Below, one piece after another: positions 37,509-47,246 of a DNA stretch of 64,000 nt. The stretch spans positions 124,001 to 188,000 of the forward strand of contig NZ_LKEV01000006.1 of NCBI RefSeq assembly GCF_001412085.1, in the 5' to 3' direction. The position numbers and the translations under genes were made by a program. The notes under the pieces are model-generated. The model ran no database searches. It had not been told where the DNA came from and was given only the letters and a program-made list of their open reading frames with translations. Each line of letters starts with the position of its first letter. Position 1 is the stretch's first letter. Origin of the DNA: Corynebacterium lowii. Its GTDB lineage: Bacteria > Actinomycetota > Actinomycetes > Mycobacteriales > Mycobacteriaceae.

Positions 37509-38732
37509 TCAGAGCCCCGCGGCCTCACGCAGCAGCGACGCCCGCTGGGTGCTCTCCCAGGGAAACTCAACGTCCGTGCGGCCAAAGTGCCCGTAGGCGG
37601 CGGTGGGAGCATAGATGGGGCGCAGCAGGTCGAGCTCCCGGATAATCGCGGCCGGGCGCAGATCAAAGACCTCGCTCACGGCGCGCTGAATATCCACGTC
37701 GCTCAGCCCCTCCTTGGCGGTGCCGAAGGTCTCCACGTAGAGCCCCACCGGGGTGGCCCGCCCGATGGCATAGGCCACCTGCACCTCGGCGCGGTCGGCC
37801 AGGCCCGCCGCCACGATGTTCTTGGCCACCCAGCGCATGGCGTAGGCCCCGGAGCGATCCACCTTGCTCGGGTCCTTGCCGGAGAAGGCGCCGCCGCCGT
37901 GGCGAGCCATGCCGCCGTAGGTATCCACGATGATCTTGCGGCCGGTAAGCCCGGCATCGCCCATCGGGCCGCCCAGGGTAAAGGAGCCGGAGGGATTAAT
38001 GAGCAGCGTCAGATCATCGGTGAGGTAGTTGCCCAAGCCCGCGTCCTGGATCACCCAGTCCAGCACGTGCGGGCGCAGTTGGGTTTCTAGCCAAACGGAA
38101 TCCACCTCGGGATCGTGCTGGGTGGAAATCACCACGGTATCCAGATAAAGGGGTTTGCCCGCCTCGTCATAGGCAAAGGTCACCTGCGTTTTACCATCCG
38201 GGCGCAGGTGGGGAACGATGCCCTCCTTGCGCACCTGGGAGAGGCGTCGAGAAAGCCTATGCGCCAGGGCGATGGGCAGCGGCATGTACTCGGCGGTCTC
38301 GTTGCTGGCGTAGCCGAACATCAGGCCCTGGTCACCGGCACCGGCCTGGTCATCGTCCTCGTAGTGGCCCCCCGAGCGCATCTCGTGGGAGGTATCCACC
38401 CCGTGCCCAATCTCCGCGGATTGCTCTCCGATGGCGATATTGACCCCGCAGGTGGTGCCGTCAAAGCCCACGTCCGAGGAGGTAAAGCCGATGCGCACGA
38501 GGGTGGAGCGCACGAGTGCCGGAATATCGACGTAGCCGGTGGTACGGACCTCCCCCACCACGTGCACCTGTCCGGTGGTCACCAGCGTTTCCACCGCCAC
38601 GTGGGCATGGGAATCCTCCCTCAAGATGGCGTCCAGGATGGTGTCAGAAACGGCATCGCAGATTTTGTCCGGGTGCCCCTCCGTCACGGATTCGCTGGTA
38701 AAAAGCCGCACGGAGCGCGGGGATAGTGCCAC
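37509..38732 (-). CDS. metK: S-adenosylmethionine synthetase
   Basis: Makes SAM from methionine and ATP. The 407-residue protein has [20 protein letters not shown] at the N-terminus, [12 protein letters not shown], the P-loop-like [16 protein letters not shown] and [16 protein letters not shown] 38732 is preceded by AAAGG eight bases upstream. A McbR-type operator lies inside a good promoter just upstream, so it is expected to be repressed when sulfur amino acids are sufficient, separately from the coaBC genes upstream. Confidence 0.98.
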   Translation of the reverse strand: MALSPRSVRLFTSESVTEGHPDKICDAVSDTILDAILREDSHAHVAVETLVTTGQVHVVGEVRTTGYVDIPALVRSTLVRIGFTSSDVGFDGTTCGVNIAIGEQSAEIGHGVDTSHEMRSGGHYEDDDQAGAGDQGLMFGYASNETAEYMPLPIALAHRLSRRLSQVRKEGIVPHLRPDGKTQVTFAYDEAGKPLYLDTVVISTQHDPEVDSVWLETQLRPHVLDWVIQDAGLGNYLTDDLTLLINPSGSFTLGGPMGDAGLTGRKIIVDTYGGMARHGGGAFSGKDPSKVDRSGAYAMRWVAKNIVAAGLADRAEVQVAYAIGRATPVGLYVETFGTAKEGLSDVDIQRAVSEVFDLRPAAIIRELDLLRPIYAPTAAYGHFGRTDVEFPWESTQRASLLREAAGL

Positions 38733-38748
38733 GGATTTTTCCTTTGCT

Positions 38749-38758
38749 ACAACGTTGT
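38749..38758. repeat. 10-bp palindrome in the metK leader
   Basis: ACAACGTTGT is a perfect palindrome in the 5' leader of metK, 17 bases before its start codon and downstream of the predicted transcription start. It may form a second protein site or a small RNA stem. No known regulator is recognised. Confidence 0.3.
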
Positions 38759-38772
38759 CGAGATACTTGCTT

Positions 38773-38802
38773 AGGATAGACCAAGCGGTCTATCCATGTA
38801 AA
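38773..38802 (-). promoter_or_regulatory. metK promoter with McbR operator in the spacer
   Basis: Minus-strand -35 TTTACA (38802-38797), 18 bases, and -10 TATCCT (38778-38773). The spacer and the -10 edge contain TAGAC-N6-GTCTA (38777-38792), the exact binding consensus of the TetR-type regulator McbR of C. glutamicum, embedded in a 9-base inverted repeat GGATAGACC/GGTCTATCC. The -35 box lies inside the last codons of coaBC. metK is a known McbR target, so repression by steric block of RNA polymerase is predicted. Confidence 0.85.
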
Positions 38803-40040
38803 GAGCGCTGGTCTAGGGCGCGGAGCACCTGGCTCAGGTACGCCCCCGCTATCTCGTACTTGCTGCCATCCGGCACCTCGGTCACCTCGGGTTCTCCCTC
38901 CCCGGCCCGCAGCAACCAGCCTCGGTTGTGCCGCTCCCCAAAGACCTTCCCCACTCCCACCTCGTTGCACATCAGCAGATCACAGCCCTTGCGCTCCAAC
39001 TTCGCCAACCCATATTCCAGGGCGGAATGGCGTTCATCGCCCGTCTCTGCGGCAAAACCGGCAATCGCCATGCCCGCTTTCAGCTCTCCGCGCTCGCGCG
39101 CCAGCACCGCGGTCCGCAAAATATCGGGGTTTTCCACCAACTTGATGCTGTTCAACGCGGCCTCGTCCTGCCCCTTCTTCATCTTCGCACCGGCCCGGGA
39201 GGCGGGGCGGAAGTCCGCTACCGCGGCGGCCATGATGAGGGCGTCGGCCTGCGGGGCGTGTTCGGCCACGGCCTGAGCCATCTCCTCGGTTGAGGTCACG
39301 CGCACCACCTGCGCCCCGGCGGGGGTGGGCAGCTCCTCGGTGGCCCCGGCCACCACGCACACGCGAGCCCCGCGCTGCGCCGCCACCTCCGCCAGGGCAA
39401 AACCCTGCCTACCCGAGGAACGATTACCCAGGTAACGCACCGGATCGAGATTTTCCTGGGTGCCCCCGGCCGTGATGAGCACGCTCTTGCCCTCCCAATC
39501 GCGCGGCAGCTTCTGCCCCGCGATGACCATGCGCGCCAGGTCCGCGATCTGTTCCGGTTCCAGCAATCTCCCCGGCCCACTATCGACGCCCGTGAGCCTC
39601 CCCGAGGCAGGTTCTAATACCGTGACCCCACGGCTGCGCAGGGTATGAACGTTGGCCTGGGTGGCGGGGTTAAGCCACATCTCCGTGTGCATGGCGGGGG
39701 CCACGATCACCGGGCAGGTGGCCACCAAGACGGTGGCGCTGAGCAGATCATCCGCCCGGCCCGCCGCCAGACGCGCGAGGAGATCGGCGGTGGCCGGGGC
39801 GATCACCACGGCGTCGGCCTCCTGGCCCAGGCGCACGTGCTGTACCTCGTCCACCCCCTCAAAGACGCTGGTGCTCACCGAATTGCCGGAAAGAGCCTCG
39901 AAGGTGGCCGCCCCAATGAAGTTCAGGGCGCTCGGGGTGGGAATCACCCGAACCTCGTCTCCGGCTTCTTTAAAGTTCCGCACGAGGTGGCAGGCCTTAT
40001 AGGCCGCGATTCCCCCCGCCACACCCACGATTACCTTCAC
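38790..40040 (-). CDS. coaBC: bifunctional phosphopantothenoylcysteine decarboxylase / phosphopantothenate-cysteine ligase CoaBC
   Basis: Two consecutive steps of coenzyme A synthesis. Residues about 1-185 are the flavin-dependent decarboxylase (GVAGGIAAYKACHLVR, the active histidine in VDEVQHVRL, VIAPATADLLA, PAMHTEMWLN), the rest the ligase (ITAGGTQENLDPVRYLGNRSSG split, AAVADFRP, KLVENPDIL). A longer frame opens at 40133, but GTG 40040 with AAAGGAG seven bases upstream gives the family start. The metK promoter overlaps its 3' end. Confidence 0.96.
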   Translation of the reverse strand: MKVIVGVAGGIAAYKACHLVRNFKEAGDEVRVIPTPSALNFIGAATFEALSGNSVSTSVFEGVDEVQHVRLGQEADAVVIAPATADLLARLAAGRADDLLSATVLVATCPVIVAPAMHTEMWLNPATQANVHTLRSRGVTVLEPASGRLTGVDSGPGRLLEPEQIADLARMVIAGQKLPRDWEGKSVLITAGGTQENLDPVRYLGNRSSGRQGFALAEVAAQRGARVCVVAGATEELPTPAGAQVVRVTSTEEMAQAVAEHAPQADALIMAAAVADFRPASRAGAKMKKGQDEAALNSIKLVENPDILRTAVLARERGELKAGMAIAGFAAETGDERHSALEYGLAKLERKGCDLLMCNEVGVGKVFGERHNRGWLLRAGEGEPEVTEVPDGSKYEIAGAYLSQVLRALDQRSLHG

Positions 40041-40098
40041 CTGCCGGCTCCTTTTCTTTCCTGCTTGCTCTGCCGCTTCGACCTTACTGATCGCATAC

Positions 40099-40128
40099 GA
40101 AAAGCCGCCACCCAGAGCGGGTAGCGGC
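40099..40128 (-). terminator. terminator after rpoZ
   Basis: Minus-strand GCCGCTACCC (40128-40119) pairs over ten positions with GGGTGGCGGC (40113-40104), one G-U included, and UUUU follows. It ends the mihF-gmk-rpoZ unit 20 bases after the rpoZ stop; coaBC then needs its own start in the next 60 bases. Confidence 0.85.
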
Positions 40129-40147
40129 CTCATTGATCGGAGCGGAC

Positions 40148-40438
40148 CTAGCGGCCTTCCTCGTGCTCCAAGAGATCGCCGTCAATCTCACGCAGCGCGA
40201 TGGACAGCGGCTTTTCACCGGCTTCCGGGGTAACGAGCGGGCCGATGAACTCAAACACACCCTCGTCGGCCTGCTGATAGTAGCTGTTGATCTGGCGCGC
40301 ACGCTTGGCGGCAAAGATCACGAGGGCATACTTCGAGGAGACCTTTTCCAAAAGGCGGTCAATCGGCGGGTCCGTAATGCCCACCGGCGGATCAAACACC
40401 GGTTGCTTCTTCTCGGTCTCGTTACTCACGTTTGTCAC
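40148..40438 (-). CDS. rpoZ: DNA-directed RNA polymerase omega subunit
   Basis: Small RNA polymerase subunit that helps assemble beta-prime. The 96-residue protein shows [30 protein letters not shown] and [20 protein letters not shown], the actinobacterial omega pattern. Three GTG codons compete for the start (40444, 40438, 40429); 40438 has AAGG five bases upstream and is chosen. It follows gmk and ends at a terminator. Confidence 0.96.
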   Translation of the reverse strand: MTNVSNETEKKQPVFDPPVGITDPPIDRLLEKVSSKYALVIFAAKRARQINSYYQQADEGVFEFIGPLVTPEAGEKPLSIALREIDGDLLEHEEGR

Positions 40439-40498
40439 TTGCACCTTATTCTTCGGTAGAGAAACTTCCTGGCCGCGCCATAAGAACGCAGCCGCGCA

Positions 40499-41071
40499 CT
40501 ACTCGCCCCGCAGGATACCACCGATGGAGGCCACAGCGGTATCAACGTCATCGTTGACCACCACTCGATCGAACTCTTCCTTGGCTGCCAATTCCTCACG
40601 CGCCGTATCCAAGCGGCGAGCAATGACATCCTCTGGCTCCGTTCCCCTTCCCGTGAGGCGCTCTACGAGCACCTCCCAGGAGGGCGGGGCTAGGAAAACC
40701 GTGGTGGCCTCCGGCATCATGGCCTTGACGTTGCGGGCTCCTTCGAGATCCACCTCAACGAGCACGGGCCGCCCCTCAGAGAGGGCCTGATGCACCGGAG
40801 CTGCCGGGGTACCGGAGCGTTGCAGGCCGCCATGAATCTCGGCCCATTCCAGCATCTCTCCCTTATCAATGCGCTCCTGAAAGACCTCCGGGGTGACATA
40901 AAAATAATCCACCCCGTCCACCTCACCCGGGCGCGGGTTACGGGTGGTCATGGAGACGCTAAAGTACAGATCGCTGATGCTCCGGCGGAGGCGATGAACC
41001 ACCGTGGACTTTCCCACGGCAGACGGGCCAGCCAGCACTACCAGCCGACCCCGGGGGTTCTCGCCAGCCAT
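40499..41071 (-). CDS. gmk: guanylate kinase
   Basis: Phosphorylates GMP to GDP. The 190-residue protein has the P-loop [10 protein letters not shown] (residues 14-23), the GMP-site [19 protein letters not shown] region and [17 protein letters not shown]. It starts three bases after mihF and is followed by rpoZ, a conserved arrangement. Confidence 0.97.
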   Translation of the reverse strand: MAGENPRGRLVVLAGPSAVGKSTVVHRLRRSISDLYFSVSMTTRNPRPGEVDGVDYFYVTPEVFQERIDKGEMLEWAEIHGGLQRSGTPAAPVHQALSEGRPVLVEVDLEGARNVKAMMPEATTVFLAPPSWEVLVERLTGRGTEPEDVIARRLDTAREELAAKEEFDRVVVNDDVDTAVASIGGILRGE

Positions 41072-41074
41072 GAA

Positions 41075-41398
41075 TTATTCCTCGGTGTAACCGAAGCGAT
41101 CCAGCAGAGCACGGCGCTGACGCTCGCCCAGACCGCGCAGACGGCGCGTGGGGGCGATCTCCAGCTCTTCCATGATTTCCTTGGCCTTGACCTTGCCCAC
41201 CTTCGGCAGCGCCTCAAGAAGCGCAGATACCTTGGTCTTACCCACGATCTCATCGTCCTGGGCCTTATCCAGAACTTCCTTCAGGGTCATGTCACCGCGC
41301 TTGAGCTTCTCCTTGAGCTCAGCACGGGCCTTGCGAGCCTCGGCAGCCTTAGCAAGGGCTTCCTTGCGCTGCTCGTCAGTCAACTTCGGAAGGGCCAC
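41075..41398 (-). CDS. mihF: integration host factor MihF, actinobacterial type
   Basis: Nucleoid-associated DNA-binding protein of actinobacteria, unrelated to HU-type IHF. The 107-residue protein has a charged N-terminal helix (EQRKEALAKAAEARKARAEL) and a C-terminal helix-two-turn-helix with LEALPKVGKVKAKEIME and the end RLRGLGERQRRALLDRFG. GTG 41398 follows GGAGG by six bases. It heads the mihF-gmk-rpoZ operon. Confidence 0.96.
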   Translation of the reverse strand: MALPKLTDEQRKEALAKAAEARKARAELKEKLKRGDMTLKEVLDKAQDDEIVGKTKVSALLEALPKVGKVKAKEIMEELEIAPTRRLRGLGERQRRALLDRFGYTEE

Positions 41399-41481
41399 GG
41401 GGTTCCTCCAGTTCGTTTTGTTTTTTCTTTATTCGGCGGTGCGCCTGGAATGGCATCGCTACTTCACGCCGATGTTCGCTC

Positions 41482-41487
41482 AGTGTA
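41482..41487 (-). promoter_or_regulatory. candidate -10 box of mihF
   Basis: TACACT on the minus strand about 84 bases before the mihF start. A TTGCGG lies 20 bases upstream, longer than the usual spacing. The 204-base pyrF-mihF spacer holds nothing else I can name besides a short GGAGC/GCTCC dyad near 41555 without a U-run. Confidence 0.4.
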
Positions 41488-41602
41488 ACACCGCCAAGAG
41501 CACGCTACCGCAATCAGTGCAGGGCAGAAGGCCTATCTGACCAGGAGCCCAAGCGCAGCTCCCACTAAAATAGCAGGAAAAGCGGGCCTGGCCTCATAGC
41601 GG

Positions 41603-42418
41603 TCACCTTTTTAGCTCATCGGCAAAGGAAGCAGCGGCTTTACGCAGCTTAGCTACCCCAGGCCCCGCGCTCAGTACCGCGCGGGAAACATTAGGATAAG
41701 CCAAGTCTGTTCGGTCGCCCATGATCTGTGCCACGTCGTTCGCACTACCGCCCTGCGCACCCACTCCGGGCAGCAAAACGGGGCCGTTGAGGAGGTGGCA
41801 ATCCGGGGCCTGCTCCACGGTTGCCCCCACCACCACGCCGAGGTTGCCGAGGCCCGAATGGGTGGCATTGCGGCGGGCCACCTCATCGACGATCTGCTGA
41901 GCGATGCTGCGCCCGTCGACGCCCCGGTGGCCCTGTAGCTCGCGGGCCTCCGGGTTAGAGGTGGCCGCGAGCACAAACACACCCCTGCCCTTTTCTTCCG
42001 CAAGAGCAAAGACGGGTTCTAGGGACCCCACGCCGAGATAGGGCGATACCGTCACAGCATCGCTGCATAGCGGGGAGGCGTCGTCAAGCCAGGCGGCGGC
42101 ATAACCGGCCATCGTGGAGCCAATATCGCCCCGCTTGGCATCGGCCACCACCAGCGCACCACCGGCGCGCAGGCCGGCGATGGTTTCTTCCAGCACGGCA
42201 AAGCCCGCCGAGCCAAAACGCTCATAGAAGGCCACCTGGGGCTTGACCAGCGAGGCCGTGGTGGCAAAGGCCTCCACGCAACGGCGGGAAAACTCCGCCA
42301 GGCCTGCAATATCATCTCCCAAGCCCCACGATTCTAAGAGGCTCGAATGAGGATCAATCCCCACGCAGAGATTTCCCCGCTCGGCGCTCAGGCGCGCTAA
42401 TTGCTCGCCAAAGGTCAC
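41603..42418 (-). CDS. pyrF: orotidine 5'-phosphate decarboxylase (type 2)
   Basis: Last step of UMP synthesis. The 271-residue length and [16 protein letters not shown] at the N-terminus mark the mycobacterial type 2 enzyme; the catalytic set is in [18 protein letters not shown], and [10 protein letters not shown]-like [12 protein letters not shown] near the C-terminus binds phosphate. GTG 42418 overlaps the carB stop (GTGA), so it is translationally coupled to carB. Confidence 0.96.
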   Translation of the reverse strand: MTFGEQLARLSAERGNLCVGIDPHSSLLESWGLGDDIAGLAEFSRRCVEAFATTASLVKPQVAFYERFGSAGFAVLEETIAGLRAGGALVVADAKRGDIGSTMAGYAAAWLDDASPLCSDAVTVSPYLGVGSLEPVFALAEEKGRGVFVLAATSNPEARELQGHRGVDGRSIAQQIVDEVARRNATHSGLGNLGVVVGATVEQAPDCHLLNGPVLLPGVGAQGGSANDVAQIMGDRTDLAYPNVSRAVLSAGPGVAKLRKAAASFADELKR

Positions 42419-45400
42419 TGATTCACCGCCTTAGCAGCCGTGGTGTGCTCTAGTTCTTGGAGGGCGCGCACGGCGAAGCCCTCGCCGCGCAGGGCCTCAA
42501 TGCCCTGCACCGCGGCGGTCACACCCTGGACGGTAGTCACCGCGGGAACACCCACGCTCACCGCCGAGGCACGAATGTCGTAGCCGTCGTGGCGAGCGCC
42601 CGAGGAGCCCGCGGGCGTGTTGAGGATGAGGTCTACTTCCCCAGCCCGAATCCGATCCAGGATGGATACCCCCTCGGCACCGGCGCGCACATCCGACCCC
42701 TTGAGCACCTCCTCGCACTCGATGCCATTGCGGCGCAGCATGCTGGCGGTACCGGCGGTGGCCAGGATCTTAAAGCCCAGGGAGGCCAGGCGTTGAATGG
42801 GGAAGATCAGGGTGCGCTTATCGTGGTTAGCCACGGAAACGAACACCGTGCCTTCGGTAGGCAGGCCGCCAAAGGCGGCGGACTCGGCCTTGGCGTAGGC
42901 GGCACCGAAGTTGGTAGCCACGCCCATCACCTCGCCGGTGGACTTCATCTCCGGACTCAGCAGGGTATCGAGCATGGTGCCGTCGGGGCGTCGGAAGCGG
43001 TTGAAGGGCAGCACCGCCTCCTTAACGGCGATGGGGGCATCCATCGGCAGCGAACCGCCGTCATAAGTGGTAGGAATCATGCCCTCGGCGCGCAGTTCCT
43101 CCAGGGTGGCCCCCATCATGATCCGGGAGGCGGCCTTGGCCAAGTGCACGCCGGTGGCCTTGGAAACGAAGGGCACCGTGCGCGAGGCGCGCGGATTGGC
43201 CTCGATGACGTAGAGAACATCGTCCTTGAGCGCGTACTGCACGTTCATCAGGCCCTTGACGCCGATGCCGCGGGCCAGGGCCGCCGTGGAGCGGCGCACG
43301 TTCTCAATATCCTCCGGCCCCAGGGTCATGGGCGGCAGCGCGCAGGCGGAATCACCGGAGTGAATACCGGCCTCCTCGATGTGCTCCATCACGCCGGCCA
43401 GGTACACCTCCTCTCCATCGGAGAGGGCGTCCACGTCAATCTCGATGGCATTATCCAGGAAGCGATCCACCAGCACCGGGTGATCGGCGGTGAGCTCCGT
43501 GGCCCGCTCGATATACCCCTGCAAGGAGGCCTCGTCGTAGACGATCTCCATGCCGCGCCCGCCCAGCACGTAGGAGGGGCGCACCAGCACCGGATAGCCA
43601 ATGCCGGCGGCCACGTCCCGGGCCTCGCTAAACGACGTCGCGGTGCCGAAGGCCGGGGCAGGCAACTGCGCGCGGCGCAGCACCTCACCGAACTCGCCGC
43701 GATCCTCGGCCAGGTTGATGGACTCCGGCGTGGTGCCCACCACCGGAACACCGGCGGCCTCCAGGCGCTCGGCCAGGCCCAGCGGGGTCTGGCCGCCCAA
43801 CTGCACGATGACCCCGGCCACGGTGCCGGATTGCGACTCCGCGTGATAGACCTCCATGACGTCCTCAAAGGTCAGCGGCTCGAAGTAGAGGCGATCGGCG
43901 GTGTCGTAGTCGGTGGAGACGGTCTCCGGGTTGCAATTGACCATTACCGTCTCATAGCCCACCCGGGAAAGCTCCAGGGCCGCGTGCACGCAGGAGTAAT
44001 CGAACTCGATGCCCTGGCCGATGCGGTTCGGCCCCGAGCCTAGGATGATGACCTTTTCCTTCTCCCGCTGCTCGCGCACCTCGGACTCGGCGGCCGGGTC
44101 CAGCTCATAGGCGGAGTAGTGATACGGGGTGCGGGCCTCGAACTCGGCGGCGCAGGTATCCACCGTCTTGAATACCGGGCGGATTCCCAGCGACCAGCGC
44201 AGGCGGCGCACGCCCTCTTCCCCGGCGAACTCGGGGCGCAGCACGGCGATCTGGGCGTCGGAAAGGCCAAACACCTTGGCCCGGCGCAGCAGGTCCTCGG
44301 TGAGCACCTGGGCCTCCATAAGCTCGGTGCGGAAGGCCACCAGTTGCTCCAACTCCGCCAGGAACCAGGGGTCAATGCCGGAGGCCTCGTAGACCTCCTC
44401 CACGCTGGCACCCCAACGCAGGGCCAACTCGGCGTCGTACATGCGGCCCTCGGTGGGGCGCTTGAGGTCCTCCAAGACCTCCGCCACAGAACCGAACTCG
44501 GGATCGGGGGCCGTCCAGAAACCGGCCTGCTTCTGCTCCAGGGAGCGCATGACCTTGTTCAGGCCCGCAATGTAGTTGCGCCCAATACCCATCGCCTCAC
44601 CCACGGACTTCATGGTGGTGGTCAGGGTGTCATCGGAGCCCACGAACTTCTCAAAGGCAAAGCGCGGGGCCTTGACGATCACGTAATCCAGGGTGGGCTC
44701 GAAGGCCGCGGGGGTCACCCCCGTGATGTCATTGGTGATCTCATCGAGGGTATAGCCGATAGCCAGCTTGGCCGCGATCTTGGCGATCGGGAAACCCGTG
44801 GCCTTGGAGGCCAGGGCCGAGGAGCGCGAAACGCGCGGGTTCATCTCGATAGTGATGAGGCGGCCATCGCGCGGGTTGAGGGCAAACTGAATATTGCAGC
44901 CGCCGGTATCCACGCCCACCTCGCGGATGATGGCAATGCCTTGATCGCGCATCTTCTGATACTCGCGGTCGGTGAGCGTCATAGCCGGGGCCACCGTCAC
45001 GGAATCGCCGGTGTGCACGCCCAGGGCGTCCACGTTCTCGATGGAGGCGATCACCACCACGTTATCGTCCCCATCGCGCATGAGCTCCAGCTCATATTCC
45101 TTCCAGCCAAGAATGGACTCCTCGATGAGCACATTGGCCTCTGGGGAGGCGGCCAGGCCGCCTCCAGCGATGCGTTCCAGATCGGCCTCATCATAGGCCA
45201 GGCCGGAACCCAGGCCACCCATCGTGAAGCTGGGACGCACCACCACCGGCAGGCCCAGCTCGGCCACCGTCTCGTGCACCTCCTCCATGCTGTGACACAC
45301 GCGGGAACGCGCGGACTCGCCGCCGATGGAAGCCACGATGTCCTTGAACTTCTGGCGATCCTCACCGCGCTCAATGGCCTCAATATCCGCGCCGATGAGT

Positions 45401-45756
45401 TCCACACCGTACTTATCCAGGATTCCCTGGCGGTCGAGCTGAATCGCGGCGTTGAGCGCCGTTTGACCACCGAGAGTCGCCAGCACCGCGTCGATGGGGT
45501 GGCCCTGAGCGGCCTCCTTGGCAAAGATCTTGTCGATGTACTCCGGGGTGATGGGCTCCACGTAGGTGTGATCGGCAAACTCCGGATCCGTCATAATCGT
45601 GGCCGGATTGGAGTTGATGAGGGTAACCCGCAGGCCCTCCTCCTTGAGCACGCGGCAGGCCTGGGTGCCTGAGTAATCGAACTCGCAGGCCTGTCCAATC
45701 ACAATGGGGCCGGAGCCGATAACCAGGACGTGATTAATGTCGTTGCGCTTGGGCAT
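42415..45756 (-). CDS. carB: carbamoyl-phosphate synthase large chain
   Basis: Makes carbamoyl phosphate for arginine and pyrimidines. The 1113-residue protein has two ATP-grasp halves ([17 protein letters not shown] near residue 14 and [17 protein letters not shown] near residue 570) and a C-terminal MGS-like allosteric domain with [16 protein letters not shown]. It lies between carA and pyrF in the expected order. The antisense strand is also open for long stretches, which reflects high GC only. Confidence 0.98.
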   Translation of the reverse strand: MPKRNDINHVLVIGSGPIVIGQACEFDYSGTQACRVLKEEGLRVTLINSNPATIMTDPEFADHTYVEPITPEYIDKIFAKEAAQGHPIDAVLATLGGQTALNAAIQLDRQGILDKYGVELIGADIEAIERGEDRQKFKDIVASIGGESARSRVCHSMEEVHETVAELGLPVVVRPSFTMGGLGSGLAYDEADLERIAGGGLAASPEANVLIEESILGWKEYELELMRDGDDNVVVIASIENVDALGVHTGDSVTVAPAMTLTDREYQKMRDQGIAIIREVGVDTGGCNIQFALNPRDGRLITIEMNPRVSRSSALASKATGFPIAKIAAKLAIGYTLDEITNDITGVTPAAFEPTLDYVIVKAPRFAFEKFVGSDDTLTTTMKSVGEAMGIGRNYIAGLNKVMRSLEQKQAGFWTAPDPEFGSVAEVLEDLKRPTEGRMYDAELALRWGASVEEVYEASGIDPWFLAELEQLVAFRTELMEAQVLTEDLLRRAKVFGLSDAQIAVLRPEFAGEEGVRRLRWSLGIRPVFKTVDTCAAEFEARTPYHYSAYELDPAAESEVREQREKEKVIILGSGPNRIGQGIEFDYSCVHAALELSRVGYETVMVNCNPETVSTDYDTADRLYFEPLTFEDVMEVYHAESQSGTVAGVIVQLGGQTPLGLAERLEAAGVPVVGTTPESINLAEDRGEFGEVLRRAQLPAPAFGTATSFSEARDVAAGIGYPVLVRPSYVLGGRGMEIVYDEASLQGYIERATELTADHPVLVDRFLDNAIEIDVDALSDGEEVYLAGVMEHIEEAGIHSGDSACALPPMTLGPEDIENVRRSTAALARGIGVKGLMNVQYALKDDVLYVIEANPRASRTVPFVSKATGVHLAKAASRIMMGATLEELRAEGMIPTTYDGGSLPMDAPIAVKEAVLPFNRFRRPDGTMLDTLLSPEMKSTGEVMGVATNFGAAYAKAESAAFGGLPTEGTVFVSVANHDKRTLIFPIQRLASLGFKILATAGTASMLRRNGIECEEVLKGSDVRAGAEGVSILDRIRAGEVDLILNTPAGSSGARHDGYDIRASAVSVGVPAVTTVQGVTAAVQGIEALRGEGFAVRALQELEHTTAAKAVNQ

Positions 45757-45788
45757 GAGATTCCTTAATTTACCTTCCTGGTGCGGCT

Positions 45789-46979
45789 TTACTTGTGGGC
45801 GTCCATGAGATCAATGAACTGGTCAAAGAGCGGGTTCGCATCGCGGGGGCCAGCGGCGGCCTCCGGGTGATACTGCACCGAATAAGCCAGGCCGCTTTCC
45901 AGGGCCACGCCCTCCACCACGTCATCGTTGAGGCACACGTGGGTCACCTTGGCCGGGCCGAAGTCCGTATCAAAGCTCTCCCCCGCCTTGCCCTTGAGGG
46001 CAAAGCCGTGGTTTTGGGAGGTGATGTCGATTTTCCCCGTGGTCACGTTCAGCACCGGCACGTTGATACCCCGGTGACCAAACTTCATCTTGTAGGTCTC
46101 CATGCCCAGGGCACGGCCCAGAATCTGGTTACCAAAGCAGATACCAAAGAAAGGAATCTTGCGTCCCAGCACCTCGCGCACCACGGCCACCATGTCATCG
46201 GCCGTGGCGGGGTCGCCCGGGCCATTGGACACGAATACGCCGTCCGGGTTGTACTGCTCAATATCCGCCCAGGTGGAGGTGGAGGGCACCACCACGGTGC
46301 GCACCCCGCGGGCGGCGAAATTACGCGGGGTATTGGTCTTAATGCCCATGTCAAAGGCCACCACCGTGTAGCGGTGCTCCCCCTCCGGCTCCACCACGTA
46401 GGGCTCGGTGGTGCTCACCTGGGCGGAAAGATCGGCCCCAGCCATCGAATCCTGGGCGGCCACAATTTGCACTAGCTCCTCCACCGGACGCGCGGCCTCC
46501 TCTCCGGAGAAAATGCCCGCGGCCACAGAGCCTTGGTCGCGCAGGTGACGCACCAGGGTGCGGGTATCCACGCCGCGGATACCCACCACGCCCTGCTTCT
46601 TCATCTCTTCGTCCAGGCTGCGCTTGGCGCGCCAGTTGGATACCCGCGCAGAGAGGTCACGGATCACCAGCCCGGCCACCCAGATGCCGTTATCGCGGGA
46701 CTCATCGTCCTCATCGTTCCAGCCGGTATTGCCGATCTGCGGGGCCGTGGCCACCACGATCTGACGATGATAGGAAGGATCGGTCATCGTCTCCTGATAG
46801 CCGGTCATGCCGGTGGTGAATACGGCCTCACCCAGGGTGGAACCCACCGCACCCAGGCTGTGTCCGTGGAAGGAGCGACCGTCGGCAAGCACCAAAACGG
46901 CGGGAATCGGGGGCGTAGACGTCACTGTATCGACCTTTCGGTTAGGCGTGCTGGGCTGCTTGAATGTGGGATTATTCAT
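45789..46979 (-). CDS. carA: carbamoyl-phosphate synthase small chain
   Basis: Glutamine amidotransferase subunit that feeds ammonia to CarB. The N-terminal domain begins [18 protein letters not shown]; the class I amidotransferase part has [15 protein letters not shown] with the catalytic cysteine and [10 protein letters not shown] with the histidine. Two starts are plausible. ATG 46979 overlaps the stop of a 38-codon ORF as ATGA and gives 396 residues; GTG 46925 has GAAAGG eight bases upstream and gives 378 residues that begin eight residues before the conserved part. The usual pyrC neighbour upstream is missing. Confidence 0.95.
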   Translation of the reverse strand: MNNPTFKQPSTPNRKVDTVTSTPPIPAVLVLADGRSFHGHSLGAVGSTLGEAVFTTGMTGYQETMTDPSYHRQIVVATAPQIGNTGWNDEDDESRDNGIWVAGLVIRDLSARVSNWRAKRSLDEEMKKQGVVGIRGVDTRTLVRHLRDQGSVAAGIFSGEEAARPVEELVQIVAAQDSMAGADLSAQVSTTEPYVVEPEGEHRYTVVAFDMGIKTNTPRNFAARGVRTVVVPSTSTWADIEQYNPDGVFVSNGPGDPATADDMVAVVREVLGRKIPFFGICFGNQILGRALGMETYKMKFGHRGINVPVLNVTTGKIDITSQNHGFALKGKAGESFDTDFGPAKVTHVCLNDDVVEGVALESGLAYSVQYHPEAAAGPRDANPLFDQFIDLMDAHK

Positions 46980-47092
46980 CTGCCTTGTCCCCCATATGCT
47001 AACCCTCCCCCGTGATATACCGCTGCTACCTGGCAGCCGGTGTCCTGGTGCGCGACGCGCGCGACGACACTGCGTGTGATCGCCTCACTCAT
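46976..47092 (-). CDS. 38-codon ORF upstream of carA (leader peptide or pyrR deletion scar)
   Basis: ATG 47092 lies five bases behind a perfect AAAGGAGGT and the frame ends by ATGA overlap with the upstream carA start, so it is very likely translated. The peptide begins MSEAITRSVVARVAHQ; the run R-V-A-H-Q with an arginine five residues before resembles the first conserved helix of PyrR (RTIxRIAHQ), with one residue extra. The rest ([11 protein letters not shown]) looks like no domain and uses the rare codons TTA and AGA. In corynebacteria I know, pyrR, pyrB and pyrC stand here. A scar of a pyrR-pyrC deletion or a regulatory leader are the two readings. Confidence 0.6.
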   Translation of the reverse strand: MSEAITRSVVARVAHQDTGCQVAAVYHGGGLAYGGQGR

Positions 47093-47138
47093 CGTGACCT
47101 CCTTTCCCGCCTCTCTGTGCGGCCCTTAAAGGATGTCC

Positions 47139-47166
47139 ATTGATTAACCGTGACTCTCAAATCAAT
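47139..47166. repeat. inverted repeat in the carA leader
   Basis: ATTGATT (47139-47145) and AATCAAT (47160-47166) form a 7-base inverted repeat with 14 bases between, overlapped by CTCAA/TTGAG (47156-47170). It lies between the candidate carA-operon -10 and the 38-codon ORF. It could be an operator or an RNA stem; no regulator is recognised. Confidence 0.35.
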
Positions 47167-47180
47167 TGAGGATCGCAGCA

Positions 47181-47186
47181 AGCATA
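47181..47186 (-). promoter_or_regulatory. candidate extended -10 of the car-pyrF operon
   Basis: TATGCT on the minus strand preceded by TGC forms an extended -10 (TGCTATGCT). Transcription would start near 47174 and leave about 80 bases before the 38-codon ORF. No strong -35 is seen, which fits an extended -10. Confidence 0.4.
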
Positions 47187-47246
47187 GCACCGCCACTTAG
47201 CTACAGTGGTGTAAAGACCGCTCTTTCAGACAAACCAAGGAGATGC

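Noticed and set aside
38733-38789. SAM riboswitch upstream of metK
   Set aside because: The leader is too short and has only simple palindromes; the McbR operator explains regulation better.
42457-45672. Very long open frames (over 500 codons) on the plus strand opposite carB
   Set aside because: They are antisense mirrors of a secure gene in high-GC DNA, rich in His/Gly/Leu runs and without any recognisable domain or ribosome site.
46976-47092. Classical amino-acid attenuator peptide for carAB
   Set aside because: The peptide has only three scattered arginines and no run of regulatory codons, and no terminator/antiterminator pair was found.
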